A stretch of 64,000 nucleotides of DNA, from assembly GCA_035623985.1 (NCBI GenBank), contig DASPSJ010000053.1, positions 1-64,000 of the forward strand, written 5' to 3'. Shown here one piece after another: positions 43,403 to 55,663 of the stretch. Source of the DNA: DAHUYF01 sp035623985 (GTDB lineage: Bacteria > Pseudomonadota > Alphaproteobacteria > ATCC43930 > CGMCC-115725). Within the stretch, counting starts at the first letter, position 1. Each line of letters begins with the position of its first letter. The position numbers and the translations under genes are program-made. The notes beneath the pieces are model-generated. The model searched no databases, was not told where the DNA came from, and saw only the letters and a list, made by a program, of their open reading frames with translations.

Positions 43403-45469
43403 ATGGCCGAGCTTCTCCTGGAGCTGCTGACCGAAGAGATTCCGGCGCGGATGCAGCGGCGCGCGGCCGAGGATCTGGCGATGCTCGCCACCGATAAGCT
43501 CGAGGCGGCTGGTCTCGTTCCATCCGACGCGCATGCCTATGCGACGCCGCGGCGCCTGACATTGGTGGTGGAGGGATTGCCGGACCGGCAGCCCGACACC
43601 ACAGAAGAGCGCCGTGGCCCGCGCGTCGGGGCGCCGGCGAACGCGGTCGAAGGGTTCCTCAAATCCGCCGGCCTTGCCTCGATCGAGGAATGCGAGCAGC
43701 GCGACACCGGCAAAGGCGTCTTTTATTTCGCCATGATTCGTCGGCCCGGGCGTCCCACCGCCGAGGTGCTGCCGGCGCTGCTGCGCGAGACCATGCTGGC
43801 GCTGCCCTGGCCCAAATCCATGCGTTTTCCGGCGGCGGGTTTCCGTTGGGTGCGGCCGATGACGAGCGCGCTCTGCCTCCTCGGCGGCAAGGTGCTGCCG
43901 CTGGCGCTCGACGGCGTGGCGGTGGGCAACGAGACGCGCGGACATCGCTTCCTCGCGCCGAAGCCGTTCAAGGTGAGGGATTTCGCCGATTATCGGCGAA
44001 AGCTGAGCGAGGCGCGGGTCATGCTGCGCGCCGAGGACCGCCGCCAGGCGATCACGCTGGCGCTCTATGAGAAAGCGGCCGAGGCGCAACTCACCGTAAA
44101 GGACGATCCGGCGCTGCTCGATGAGGTGGTGGGCCTCGTCGAATGGCCGGTCGTGCTCATGGGCAGGATCGATCCCGAATTCCTCGATCTCCCGCCCGAG
44201 GTGCTGACGACCTCGATGCGCGCGCATCAGAAGTACTTCCCTTGCCTCGACCGCGAGGGCAGGCTGGCCGGGCGCTTCCTCGTCGTCGCCAACACCGTCG
44301 CCGAGGATGGCGGCCGGGCGATCATCGCCGGCAACGAGCGCGTGCTGCGCGCGCGCCTGTCGGACGCGCGCTTCTTCTGGGAGCAGGATCGTAAAGTGCC
44401 GCTGGCGGCGCGGATCCCCAAGCTTGCCGAGCGGATCTTCCACGCCCGGCTCGGCAGCGTCCTCGACAAGGTTGGGCGGGTCGAGCGCCTCAGCGAGGAG
44501 CTCGCATCCGCCATTGCCGGCGCCGACAAAGCGAAGGTGCTGCGCGCCGCGGAGCTGGCCAAGTCCGATCTGTCGAGCGGCATGGTCGGCGAGTTCCCGG
44601 AGCTTCAGGGCGTCATGGGCCACTATTACGCGCTCAATGACGGCGAACCCGCAGAAGTTGCGGCCGCCATCGCCGAGCACTATTCGCCGCTCGGGCCAAA
44701 CGACCACTGTCCCTCGGCGCCGGTGAGCGTTGCGCTGGCGCTCGCCGACAAGATCGACACCCTGGCGGGTTTTTTCTCGATCGACGAGAAGCCGACCGGC
44801 TCGCGCGACCCCTTCGCGCTCCGGCGCGCGGCGCTGGGGGCGATCCGCCTCATCCTCGAAAACAAGCTGCGGCTGGCGCTGGCGCCGGTGTTCGGCCGGG
44901 CTTTCGCGCTTGGCCGCGCCAACGGCTTTGCCGCCGATCCCACCGCCGAGCTGCTCGCCTTTTTCGCCGACCGGCTCAAGGTCCATCTGCGCGAGCAGGG
45001 AGTGCGGCACGATCTCATCGCCGCGGTCTTCGCGCTGGGCGGCGAGGATGACCTGGTCCGCCTCTTGGCGCGCGTTGCCGCCCTCGATGCCTTCCTCGCC
45101 ACCGACGACGGCGCGAACCTGCTGGTGGCCTATCGCCGCGCCGCCAACATCGTGCGCATCGAGGAGAAGCGGGATGCCGCGACCTATCCCGGCGAGCCCG
45201 ATCCAAAGCTCCTCCAGGAGCCGGCCGAAGCGAGGCTTGCCGCCGAGCTGGAACGAGCGGCGGCCTCGGGCGCCGCCGCGCTCGGCCGGGAGGCGTTTAC
45301 CGAGGCGATGGCGGTGCTGGCGGCGCTGCGCGGGCCGGTGGATGAATTTTTTGCGCAGGTAACCGTTAATTGCGAGAATGGGCAGCTTCGGGCGAATCGC
45401 CTGCGGCTATTGGTGCAGATCCGTGATACACTTAATCGTATTGCCGATTTCTCGCAAATCGAAGGATAA
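43403..45469 (+). CDS. glyS: Glycyl-tRNA synthetase beta subunit
   Basis: Beta subunit of 688 residues that binds tRNA-Gly. MAELLLELLTEEIPARMQRRAAEDL opens the protein; other family segments are GFRWVRPMTSALCLLGG, ARLSDARFFWEQDRKVPL, SSGMVGEFPELQGVMGHYYA and the C-terminal anticodon-binding DALR-like domain. It belongs with glyQ directly upstream. Its stop is six bases before ppdK, whose position next to glyQS is common in Alphaproteobacteria. Confidence 0.97.
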   Translation: MAELLLELLTEEIPARMQRRAAEDLAMLATDKLEAAGLVPSDAHAYATPRRLTLVVEGLPDRQPDTTEERRGPRVGAPANAVEGFLKSAGLASIEECEQRDTGKGVFYFAMIRRPGRPTAEVLPALLRETMLALPWPKSMRFPAAGFRWVRPMTSALCLLGGKVLPLALDGVAVGNETRGHRFLAPKPFKVRDFADYRRKLSEARVMLRAEDRRQAITLALYEKAAEAQLTVKDDPALLDEVVGLVEWPVVLMGRIDPEFLDLPPEVLTTSMRAHQKYFPCLDREGRLAGRFLVVANTVAEDGGRAIIAGNERVLRARLSDARFFWEQDRKVPLAARIPKLAERIFHARLGSVLDKVGRVERLSEELASAIAGADKAKVLRAAELAKSDLSSGMVGEFPELQGVMGHYYALNDGEPAEVAAAIAEHYSPLGPNDHCPSAPVSVALALADKIDTLAGFFSIDEKPTGSRDPFALRRAALGAIRLILENKLRLALAPVFGRAFALGRANGFAADPTAELLAFFADRLKVHLREQGVRHDLIAAVFALGGEDDLVRLLARVAALDAFLATDDGANLLVAYRRAANIVRIEEKRDAATYPGEPDPKLLQEPAEARLAAELERAAASGAAALGREAFTEAMAVLAALRGPVDEFFAQVTVNCENGQLRANRLRLLVQIRDTLNRIADFSQIEG

Positions 45470-45474
45470 GTGAG

Positions 45475-48155
<2,681 letters not shown>

Positions 48156-48159
<4 letters not shown>

Positions 48160-49070
48160 CGACGGCCCTCTCGTCCGTCGCGGCGGGCGGGAAGGCGGCG
48201 CTGGCCGCGGCCCTAGCACAGCTCGAGCGCGCGCCGGAGGATGAGGCGAGCCTGGCGCTGCTCGATGCCGCCTATGCCGCGCCGCGCGCGCAGGTGGTGG
48301 GCGTCACCGGTCCGCCCGGCGTCGGCAAGTCGACGCTGGTGGGCGCGCTGATCGCTCACTGGCGCGGCGAGGGGCGCACGGTTGGCGTCATCGCCGTCGA
48401 TCCCTCCTCCCGCGCCTCCGGCGGCGCGCTGCTCGGCGATCGCACGCGGCTCAGAACCGATCCCGGCGATGCCGGCATCTTCGTGCGCTCCATGGCGGCG
48501 CGCGACAAGCTCGGCGGCCTCGCCGCGCTCACCGTCTCGGCGATGGTGCTGATGCGCGCGCTGTTCGATATCGTGCTGATCGAGACGGTGGGGGTCGGGC
48601 AGTCGGAGACCGACGTCGCCGGCGCGGCCGATACGGTGGTGCTGTGCGTCCAGCCCGGCTCGGGCGACAGCCTGCAATTCATGAAGGCCGGCATTGTTGA
48701 GATTCCGCATATCGTCGTCATCACCAAGAGCGATCTCGGCGCTGCCGCCGAGCGCGCGCGGGCCGACGCTCTTGCCGTGCTGGGGCTTGCCGGACAGGCT
48801 GCGGTGGGCTGGGAGGTGCCGGTGCTGATGCTGTCGGCGCTGCGGCGCGAGGGCATCGACGAGCTCGTGGCGGCGGTGGCGCGTCACTGGCACTGGCTCG
48901 CGGACGGCCTCGCGGCCGCGCGGCAGGCGCAGGCCCGGCACTGGCTCGTCGAGGGGCTGCGCGAGGCATTCGGTCGCGATGGGCTGCGGCGGGCGGGAGA
49001 GCCGGCGCTCAGAGACGGCGAATCGCCGTTCCGCGTTCTCGCCCGTCTCGGCGCGGGATTGCGCGGCTGA
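48156..49070 (+). CDS. MeaB/ArgK-type GTPase
   Basis: P-loop GTPase of 304 residues, the family of chaperones for methylmalonyl-CoA mutase and related B12 enzymes. GVTGPPGVGKSTL holds Lys58, with AVDPSSRASGGALLGDR, IETVGVGQSETDVAGAADTVVL and the NKxD-like ITKSD. The C-terminal helix region is short. The start is TTG at 48156, overlapping the ppdK stop (TTGA), so translation is coupled. No mutase gene is in the window; the GTPase may serve one elsewhere. Confidence 0.83.
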
Positions 49071-49083
49071 GAGGAGGCTTCCC

Positions 49084-49815
49084 ATGGACGATCTTTCCGG
49101 CCGCGTTGCCCTGGTCACCGGCGCCAGCCGCGGCATCGGCCGCGCCGTCGCGCTTGCGCTTGCCGCCGCGGGCGCCGATGTCGTCGTCAATTATCGCCGC
49201 CGCGCGGCCGAGGCGGAGGAGGTTTGCGGCGCCATCGTCCGGCTCGGACGCCGCGCCATCGCGCTTGGCGCCGATGTCGCCGTGGCGGCCGAAGTCGAGC
49301 GCCTCATCGCCGCGGCGCAGGCGCAGCTCGGCACCGTCGACATCCTCGTCAACAATGCCGGCATTTCCCAGCCGGTGACGCTCGATGGTTTGAGCGAGGC
49401 CGTATGGGACGAGACGATCGCGGCCAATCTCAAATCGGTCTTCCTGGTGACGCAGGCGGTGCTGCCCGGCATGCGCCGCGCGCGCTGGGGCCGCATCATC
49501 AACCTCTCGTCGACGGCGGCACAGATCGGCGGCATCATCGGGCCGCATTATGCCGCCTCGAAGGCCGGCATCCACGGCATGACGCATGCTTACGCCTCCT
49601 GGCTCGTCCGCGAGGGCATCACCGCCAATGTGATCGCGCCGGCGCTGATCGAGACGGACATGATTCGCGGCCATAGTCAGGCCAAGCCCGATCGCATTCC
49701 GGTAGGCCGGTTTGGCCGCGTCGAGGAGGTGGCGGAGGTCGCGGTGATGCTGGCGCGCAACGGCTACATCACGGGGCAGACCGTCAACGTCAATGGCGGC
49801 GCCTATATGAGCTGA
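49084..49815 (+). CDS. Short-chain dehydrogenase (3-oxoacyl-ACP reductase-like)
   Basis: SDR of 243 residues: VTGASRGIGRAVALALAAAG, NNAGISQPVTLDG, Ser in NLSSTAAQIG, and Tyr/Lys in HYAASKAGIHGMTHAYA, with TGQTVNVNGGAY at the end. It resembles FabG-type 3-oxoacyl reductases. ATG at 49084 has GAGAGGAGG nearby and lies 13 bases after the MeaB gene, so it may be in the same operon as ppdK. Confidence 0.87.
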   Translation: MDDLSGRVALVTGASRGIGRAVALALAAAGADVVVNYRRRAAEAEEVCGAIVRLGRRAIALGADVAVAAEVERLIAAAQAQLGTVDILVNNAGISQPVTLDGLSEAVWDETIAANLKSVFLVTQAVLPGMRRARWGRIINLSSTAAQIGGIIGPHYAASKAGIHGMTHAYASWLVREGITANVIAPALIETDMIRGHSQAKPDRIPVGRFGRVEEVAEVAVMLARNGYITGQTVNVNGGAYMS

Positions 49816-49825
49816 GGGGGAAGGC

Positions 49826-50230
49826 ATGGGCGTGATCTATGTGGCGCGCAGCGTCAAATTCGGCAAATGGGCGAGCGACGTCGGCCTCAGCAAGCATGTC
49901 TACAAGGTGGGCTATACCGAAGACGATCCGAAGCCCGCGGTCGAGCAGGGCTGGGGCGGGGAGACCGACTGGGCGATCGTGAAGAAGCGCGAGGTGGAAG
50001 GGGTGAGCGAGGAGGAGGTGATCCAGCGCCTCCAGCGCAAGGAGAAGATGGTCGACCCCACCTACTATCCGCGCTTGCGCGGCGCCACCGGCGTGTTCAA
50101 GGTGTTGCCCGAGCATGTCGAGAACCACATCATCGTCTCGCGCACCATGGCGGGCGAAAGCGAGCGCGCCGAGATCAAGCTGAAGCCCGTCGATTTCGCC
50201 GATTACCTCATCCACAACGCGCTGCGTTAG
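49826..50230 (+). CDS. Conserved hypothetical protein, 134 aa
   Basis: I do not recognise this gene. The N-terminus GVIYVARSVKFGKWASDVGLSKHVYKVGYTEDD has an IYVAR strand and a YKVGYT motif, which loosely recalls the strand pair of GIY-YIG/T5orf172-type nucleases, but the match is by eye only. The middle is Glu/Arg-rich and the C-terminus mixed. ATG at 49826 has GAGGGGG upstream and lies 10 bases after the SDR, so it is likely co-transcribed. No membrane segment or signal peptide. Confidence 0.65.
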   Translation: MGVIYVARSVKFGKWASDVGLSKHVYKVGYTEDDPKPAVEQGWGGETDWAIVKKREVEGVSEEEVIQRLQRKEKMVDPTYYPRLRGATGVFKVLPEHVENHIIVSRTMAGESERAEIKLKPVDFADYLIHNALR

Positions 50231-50251
50231 GCGCTGCGGCGCTATCGGCGC

Positions 50252-51148
50252 TCAGAAATTCGCCCAGCTTGGCTTCTTCGGCACGAGCCGCGCTGTCCCG
50301 GCAGTAAGCGGCTTGCCGGCCGACGCTTCGTCCAACGCGTCGAGCCGGAGCAAGGCGAGGCCCAGCCCCTCGCGGCCCGAGCGCATCTCGCCGGCCTCCT
50401 GATCGCCGAGCATCACCGGCGTGCCGGGGGCGGGCAGCGGTCCCTCGACGGTGACCGGCAGCAGACGTTTCTTGATGAGCGCACGGTACTTGGTGCGCGC
50501 CGTCAGCTCCTGTCCGATATAGCAGCCTTTCTGCCAGTCGACGCCGTTCAGTTCCTCGAAGCCGGATTCCAGCAGAATCGCCTTCTCCACCGCGAGATCG
50601 CGGCTGCCATCGGGAATACCCAGCGACAGGCGCAGCCGGTCATACGCCGTACCATCGTCGACCTGGAAACCTGCGCTTTTAAGCGGCGACAGGCCGGCGC
50701 CGCGCCGCAGCAACAGTCGGGCGCCGAGCTCTGGCAGTCGCGGGTCGACATAAGCGATGCCGCCGGCAAGCGGCACGGCGGCACCGGGTTCCGCCGGTAG
50801 GTCGAGCAGGCTCAGCGCGTCGCTGCCGAAGGCCGCGGCGGCGACATAACGCTCGCCGTTCTCGCCGAACGTCACCCTCGCCCGCAGCCGATAGAGCCCG
50901 AGGCGCCGCTTCAGGTCGGCAAGGCGCGCCGCCTCGGCATCGAGCAGGAACGCTTGGCCGATCGCGACGATGAAGAAATCATGGAGATATTTCCCCTGCG
51001 GGGTCAGCAAGGCGGCATAGATCGCGCGATCCGCCGCGACTTTCTCGATATCGTTGGAGATGAGCCCCTGCAGGAAGACATAACGGTCCTCGCCGGCAAT
51101 CTCCAGCACCGCGCGCTCCGCCAGCAGGGCACAGGACCGCTCAGCCAT
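50252..51148 (-). CDS. ygfZ: Folate-binding protein YgfZ
   Basis: Tetrahydrofolate-dependent protein of 298 residues, related to glycine cleavage T-protein, that supports repair and assembly of iron-sulfur proteins. The family hallmark KGCYIGQELTART is present, with a Cys in it; LQGLISNDIEKV and LTPQGKYLHDFFI occur earlier. ATG at 51148 has GGAGAAT upstream; the in-frame open region to 51328 overlaps the divergent glycosyltransferase leader. The two genes share a 127-bp promoter region. Confidence 0.9.
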   Translation of the reverse strand: MAERSCALLAERAVLEIAGEDRYVFLQGLISNDIEKVAADRAIYAALLTPQGKYLHDFFIVAIGQAFLLDAEAARLADLKRRLGLYRLRARVTFGENGERYVAAAAFGSDALSLLDLPAEPGAAVPLAGGIAYVDPRLPELGARLLLRRGAGLSPLKSAGFQVDDGTAYDRLRLSLGIPDGSRDLAVEKAILLESGFEELNGVDWQKGCYIGQELTARTKYRALIKKRLLPVTVEGPLPAPGTPVMLGDQEAGEMRSGREGLGLALLRLDALDEASAGKPLTAGTARLVPKKPSWANF

Positions 51149-51275
51149 CCCCGTATTCTCCGCGCAGACCCGATATAAAGGGTAGAAGTAGGCAAGGACC
51201 GCAATCTTGGCAAGCGCCAGGGAGCGGCTTATAAGGCGTCCAGCGTATGGCGCCGGAGGTAAATTTCGCGGGCTC

Positions 51276-52238
51276 ATGAGGATCCTCTTCGTCACCGGCA
51301 CGCGAATCGGCGATGCCGTGCTGTCCACCGGGCTGCTCGGTTATCTCATCGAACGCAGTCCCGGCGCCCGCCTTACCATCGCCGCCGGACCTGCCGCTGC
51401 GCCGCTGTTCACCGCGGTGCCGGGACTCGAGCGGCTCTTGACCGTTGTCAAGCGGCGCTATGCATTGCACTGGCTGGAGCTTTATCGCGCGGTAGCGCCC
51501 ACGCGCTGGGATCTTGTCGTCGATCTCCGCGGCTCCGCGCTGGCTTATCTCTTGGCCGCGCGCGAGCGGCGCGTCATGGCCAAAGGCGATGCCGGCATGC
51601 ATCGGGTACGGCAGCTCGGGCGCCTCTTCGCGCTCGACCCGCCGCCGGCGCCGCTTCTGTGGACGGCGGCCGAACACGAGCAGCGGGCTTCTCTGCTGGT
51701 GCCGCCCGGCACGCCGGTGTTGGCGGTGGGGCCGACGGCAAATTGGCGCGGCAAGCAATGGCGCGCCGAGCGCTTTGCCGAGTTGGCCGCGCGGCTCACC
51801 GCCCCCTCCGGACCGCTGCCCGGTGCCCGCGTTGCCGTGCTGGCGGCAGCGCATGAACGCGCGCAGGCGGCGCCGTTGCTGGCGGCCTTGCCGCCCGATC
51901 GATGTCTCGATCTTGCCGGCCACACCGATCTGCTGACGGCGGCCGCGGCGCTTAGGCGTTGCGCCCTTTTCGTCGGCAACGATACGGGCGTCATGCACAT
52001 CGCCGCCGCCGTGGGGACGCCGACCCTGGGCCTGTTCGGGCCGAGCCTGCCGGAGCAATACGCGCCGTGGGGACAGCGCACCGCGGTGGTGCGCACCACC
52101 AAATCCTATGCCGAAATCGTCGGCTCGCCTGATTACGACCACCGCACCACGGACACGCAGATGGATTCGCTGAGCGTCGACGCCGTGGAAGCGTCGGCTC
52201 GCCAGCTCTGGGCCAGCATCCAGGGCGAGGCGGCCTGA
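51276..52238 (+). CDS. Glycosyltransferase family 9 (heptosyltransferase-like)
   Basis: GT9-type transferase of 320 residues, the family of ADP-heptose:LPS heptosyltransferases. The N-terminus has MRILFVTGTRIGDAVLSTGLLGYL, the C-terminal domain VAVGPTANWRGKQWRAERFAELAARL and the donor-binding VGNDTGVMHIAAAVGTPTLGLFGPS. It probably adds a heptose or similar sugar to lipopolysaccharide core or another surface glycan. The stop overlaps the next start (TGATG). Confidence 0.87.
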   Translation: MRILFVTGTRIGDAVLSTGLLGYLIERSPGARLTIAAGPAAAPLFTAVPGLERLLTVVKRRYALHWLELYRAVAPTRWDLVVDLRGSALAYLLAARERRVMAKGDAGMHRVRQLGRLFALDPPPAPLLWTAAEHEQRASLLVPPGTPVLAVGPTANWRGKQWRAERFAELAARLTAPSGPLPGARVAVLAAAHERAQAAPLLAALPPDRCLDLAGHTDLLTAAAALRRCALFVGNDTGVMHIAAAVGTPTLGLFGPSLPEQYAPWGQRTAVVRTTKSYAEIVGSPDYDHRTTDTQMDSLSVDAVEASARQLWASIQGEAA

Positions 52239-53260
52239 TGCGGCTGCTTCAGGCCATGGCCGGTGCCCGGCACGGCGGCGCCGAGGCGTTTTTCGTGCGG
52301 CTCGTCCTGGCGCTGCATCATGCCGGGCAGGAGCAATGCGTCCTGATCCGTGCGGATGCCGCGCGAGCGGCAGTGCTTCGGCGCGGCGGTGTCGAGCCGC
52401 TGCAATTGCCTTTTGGCGGCTGGCTCGACATCGCCACGCGGCTTGGCTTTCGCCGCGCCGTCGCGCGGTACCGGCCGCGGGTCGTGCTTACCTGGATGAA
52501 CCGCGCGACCAGGCTTTGTCCGCGCGGCGATTTCGTGCATGTTGCGCGGCTTGGAGGCTATTACGATTTGAAATACTATCGGGGCTGCGACTATCTCATC
52601 GCCAATACGCGCGACATCGCCGCTTATCTCGTCGCGCAGGGATGGCCGCAGGACCGCGTCCGCTACTTGCCCAACTTTGTCGCCGCGGCGCCGGCGGCGC
52701 CGGTGACGCGGGCGAGCCTGGCGACCCCCGAGGAGGCGCCGCTTGCGCTTGCGCTTGGCCGGCTTCATGTCAACAAGGGCTTCGATACGCTGCTGGACGC
52801 TTTACCGGTGCTGCCGGAGGTCTATCTCTGGCTCGCGGGCGACGGCGAGTGGCGCGATGCGCTGGAGCGGCAAGCGCGGGCGCTCGGCGTCGCGACGCGC
52901 GTCCGCTTTCTCGGCTGGCGGGAGGATGCGGCGGCGCTGCTGGCGGCGGCGGACTTCCTGGTCTGCCCGTCGCGTCATGAGCCGCTCGGCAATGTCGTGA
53001 TCGAAGCCTGGGCCGCCGGCCGGCCGGTGGCGGCGACGGCGAGCGAGGGACCACGCGCGCTCATCCGGGATGAAGAGACGGGCCTGCTCGTTCCCGTCGA
53101 CAACGTCGACGCGCTTGCCGCAGCGATGGAGCGACTCGCCCGGGATCCCGCGCTGCGGACGCGCCTCGCCGAGTCCGGCCGCGCCGCCTATGAGGCGGAA
53201 TACTCGGAGACGCGGGTGGTGAGGCTTTACCGCGATTTCCTCGCGGAGGCCGCGCGCTGA
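52238..53260 (+). CDS. Glycosyltransferase family 4
   Basis: GT-B transferase of 340 residues. An N-terminal domain of acceptor-binding type is followed by the GT4 C-terminal domain: ALALGRLHVNKGFDTLLDALPVL, the WLAGDGEWRDALERQA strand and the EPLGNVVIEAWAAGRPVAAT motif with the two conserved Glu. The donor and acceptor are unknown, but neighbours suggest lipopolysaccharide or capsule synthesis. Both ends overlap neighbouring genes (TGATG), so the three genes are translated together. Confidence 0.88.
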   Translation: MRLLQAMAGARHGGAEAFFVRLVLALHHAGQEQCVLIRADAARAAVLRRGGVEPLQLPFGGWLDIATRLGFRRAVARYRPRVVLTWMNRATRLCPRGDFVHVARLGGYYDLKYYRGCDYLIANTRDIAAYLVAQGWPQDRVRYLPNFVAAAPAAPVTRASLATPEEAPLALALGRLHVNKGFDTLLDALPVLPEVYLWLAGDGEWRDALERQARALGVATRVRFLGWREDAAALLAAADFLVCPSRHEPLGNVVIEAWAAGRPVAATASEGPRALIRDEETGLLVPVDNVDALAAAMERLARDPALRTRLAESGRAAYEAEYSETRVVRLYRDFLAEAAR

Positions 53261-55029
53261 TGTGCGGCATCGCTGGCATCATGACGGTCGACGGCGAGGC
53301 GCCATTGGCCACGGCATTGCAGGCCATGTCGGCCGCGCTCGCCCATCGCGGTCCCGATGGGGTGGGTTACTACCGCGCCGGCGCCGTCGGCATGGTGCAG
53401 ACGCGCCTTGCCATCATCGATCTCGTCACCGGCGATCAGCCGCTCTACGAGCCCGGCGGCGCCGCGTTGATGGCGAATGCCGAGATCTACAACTACATAG
53501 AATTGCGGGCGGAGCTTGCCGGCGTCGCCTTCTCCACCGGTTCCGACTGCGAGCTGCCGCTCCATCTCTATCGTCGCCACGGGCTCGATTTCACCGAGCG
53601 GCTGCGCGGCATGTACGCGATCGCGCTGCATGATCCCGCCGCCGGACGGTTGGTCCTGGCGCGCGACCCCTTCGGCATCAAGCCGCTCTATTACGCGGAG
53701 ACGGCGGCCGGCTTCGCCTTTGCTTCCGAACCGCAAGCTTTGATCGCCGGCGGCCTGGTGCCGGCGCAGCTCGTGCGCCAGGTGCGAAACGAGCTGCTGC
53801 AGCTCCAGTTCACCACCGGACGCGAGACGATCTTCGCCGGCATTCAGCGGGTACTTCCGGGCGAGACGGTGGTGGTGGCGCGTGGCCGCGTCGTCGAGCG
53901 GCGCCGGCGCGAGGCCTTGGCCGGCGCGGCGCCCCTGCCGCGCGAGGAGGCCCAGGCGTTGCGGGACTTCGACCGCGTCTTTGCCGATTCCGTGCTGCTG
54001 CATCAGCGCTCGGACGTTCCCTATGGAATGTTTCTCTCCGGCGGCATCGACTCTTCTGCGGTCCTGGCGATGATGGCGCGGCTCAACGAGCGGCCGGTCA
54101 AAGCCTTTACCGTTGGCTTCACCAGCGGCCTGGTCGCCGATGAGCGCGCCCAGGCGCGCGCCGTCGCTCGATCCCTCGGCGCCGAGCACATCGAAGTCGA
54201 GTTTCGCGAAGCGGATTTCTGGCGGCTGCTGCCGGAGATCGCCCGCGCCATGGACGATCCGGCGGCGGATTACGCGGTCCTGCCGACCTTTAAGCTCGCC
54301 GTCGCGGCGCGCGCCGCCGGGCTCAAGGTGATCCTCTCTGGCGAGGGCGGCGACGAGCTCTTCGCTGGTTACGGCCGTTATCGCAGCGTCATGCGGCCGT
54401 GGTGGGTCGGCGGCAAGCTGCTGCGCGGGCGCGGCAATTTCGACAAGCTCGGCATTCTGCGCGGTGACCTCGCGGGCTGGCGCGACGGAATAGCCGCCGC
54501 CGAGCAGCGCGGCGCGGCAAGAGGGCGCACGCGCCTGCAGATCGCCCAGGCGACCGATTGCGCCGACTGGCTACCGAACGATCTCCTCGGCAAGCTCGAT
54601 CGCTGCCTCATGGCGCAGGGCGTCGAAGGGCGCACGCCTTTTCTCGATCCGCTCGTCGCCGACTTCGCTTTTTGCCTGCCCGACGATCTCAAGGTGCGGC
54701 ACGGCTTGGGGAAATGGCTGCTGCGGCGCTGGCTCGCCGAGCAGGTGCCGGCCGCCGAGCCGCTTGCCAAGAAGCGCGGCTTCACCGTCCCGGTCGGCGA
54801 TTGGATCGCCCGGCGCGGCGCGCAGCTCGGGCCGCTGGTGGCGCGGCAGGCCGGGGTGCGCGAAATCTGCCTGCCGCAGGCGGTCGAGGCGTTGTTCCGC
54901 GCGGCGGCCGGACGGCGCACCGGTTTTGCCGCTTGGACGCTGTTGTTCTACGCGCTCTGGCACCGCCAGCATATCGAGCGCTTGCCGCCGGGGCCGGACG
55001 TGTTCTCGACCCTCGGCGCTGTCCGCTAG
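53260..55029 (+). CDS. Asparagine synthetase-like amidotransferase (AsnB type)
   Basis: A 589-residue enzyme with an N-terminal glutaminase domain (MCGIAGIM, nucleophile Cys2, HRGPDGVGYY, DLVTGDQPLY) and a C-terminal ATP-PPi synthetase domain (LSGGIDSSAVLAMM, SGEGGDELFAGYGRY). Such proteins make asparagine or, in surface-glycan loci, transfer amide groups to sugars or peptides. The coupling to two glycosyltransferases makes the second option plausible here. A possible terminator hairpin follows at 55031-55049. Confidence 0.88.
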   Translation: MCGIAGIMTVDGEAPLATALQAMSAALAHRGPDGVGYYRAGAVGMVQTRLAIIDLVTGDQPLYEPGGAALMANAEIYNYIELRAELAGVAFSTGSDCELPLHLYRRHGLDFTERLRGMYAIALHDPAAGRLVLARDPFGIKPLYYAETAAGFAFASEPQALIAGGLVPAQLVRQVRNELLQLQFTTGRETIFAGIQRVLPGETVVVARGRVVERRRREALAGAAPLPREEAQALRDFDRVFADSVLLHQRSDVPYGMFLSGGIDSSAVLAMMARLNERPVKAFTVGFTSGLVADERAQARAVARSLGAEHIEVEFREADFWRLLPEIARAMDDPAADYAVLPTFKLAVAARAAGLKVILSGEGGDELFAGYGRYRSVMRPWWVGGKLLRGRGNFDKLGILRGDLAGWRDGIAAAEQRGAARGRTRLQIAQATDCADWLPNDLLGKLDRCLMAQGVEGRTPFLDPLVADFAFCLPDDLKVRHGLGKWLLRRWLAEQVPAAEPLAKKRGFTVPVGDWIARRGAQLGPLVARQAGVREICLPQAVEALFRAAAGRRTGFAAWTLLFYALWHRQHIERLPPGPDVFSTLGAVR

Positions 55030-55378
55030 TACCTCTGCACAGAGGTTTTGACTGATCGCCGCAGTGGTCCTCCGGCCTCACGGCCCGAGGCCGCCTCGGT
55101 TCAGCCGCAGAGTAAGCCCCCTTCGAGCAGCCGCTATGGGTGGGAACTGGACGACGGGGCCGCTTACACAGAGGTCTGCTTTGCGCCCGAAGTCGGTCAT
55201 TTGGATGAGTTCGACGGCGTCTCACAAGCGGACGCTGGAGCGCTGCATGCCGCTGGCGTGCTTGGGTGGTTTGCGATCGTCGTGCCGCTGCCAGCCTCGA
55301 GGGTATCGCCTTCGGCGGCGCCGATGAGCGTGATGGTGCCGCTGCCGCCGCCGGCCTCTTGATCAGATTCGGGCGCCG
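55030..55378. other. Intergenic, 349 bp
   Basis: No gene recognised. Starts with a weak hairpin, ACCTC-GAGGT with TTTT after it (55031-55049), possibly the terminator of the glycan operon, and a GC-rich stem (55074-55092). Open frames are present on both strands but lack start signals and clear homology; the sequence may be decayed. Confidence 0.35.
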
Positions 55379-55663
55379 TCACGCGGCCGAGCGAATCGCG
55401 ATCTTGACCTTCAGTCCTGCGCGAGTCGCCAACGTCAACAGGGTGTCCAACGAGAACTTGTTGATCTTCCCATGGAGGAGATCATTGAGCCGAGGCTGCG
55501 TTATGCCAAGGCGCCGGGCCGCCTGGGCTTGCGTCGTGTTCCACCGGTCCACCCGGTGTTTGATCGCGACCATGACGTTCGATCGCATGGTCATCGTTGC
55601 CGCGTCTTCGGGACTGTCTTCGAGGGCGTCCCATACATTGCTAAAGGTCTTGGCCTTCGTCAT
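55379..55663 (-). CDS. higA: HigA-like antitoxin (XRE/HTH)
   Basis: A 94-residue HTH antitoxin. The helix-turn-helix reads TQAQAARRLGITQPRLNDLLHGKINKFSLDTL, typical of the XRE family and of HigA-like partners. It begins at 55663, overlapping the stop of the upstream toxin gene (ATGA), which marks a toxin-first operon. By family knowledge it binds and neutralises the RelE/HigB-like toxin and represses the operon, probably through the palindrome at 56003-56020. Confidence 0.87.
   Translation of the reverse strand: MTKAKTFSNVWDALEDSPEDAATMTMRSNVMVAIKHRVDRWNTTQAQAARRLGITQPRLNDLLHGKINKFSLDTLLTLATRAGLKVKIAIRSAA

Noticed and set aside
55197..55382. A 61-residue minus-strand frame with Gly/Thr/Ser-rich sequence
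   Set aside because: It overlaps the end of the HigA-like gene, has no start signal and no clear homology; probably decayed or random.
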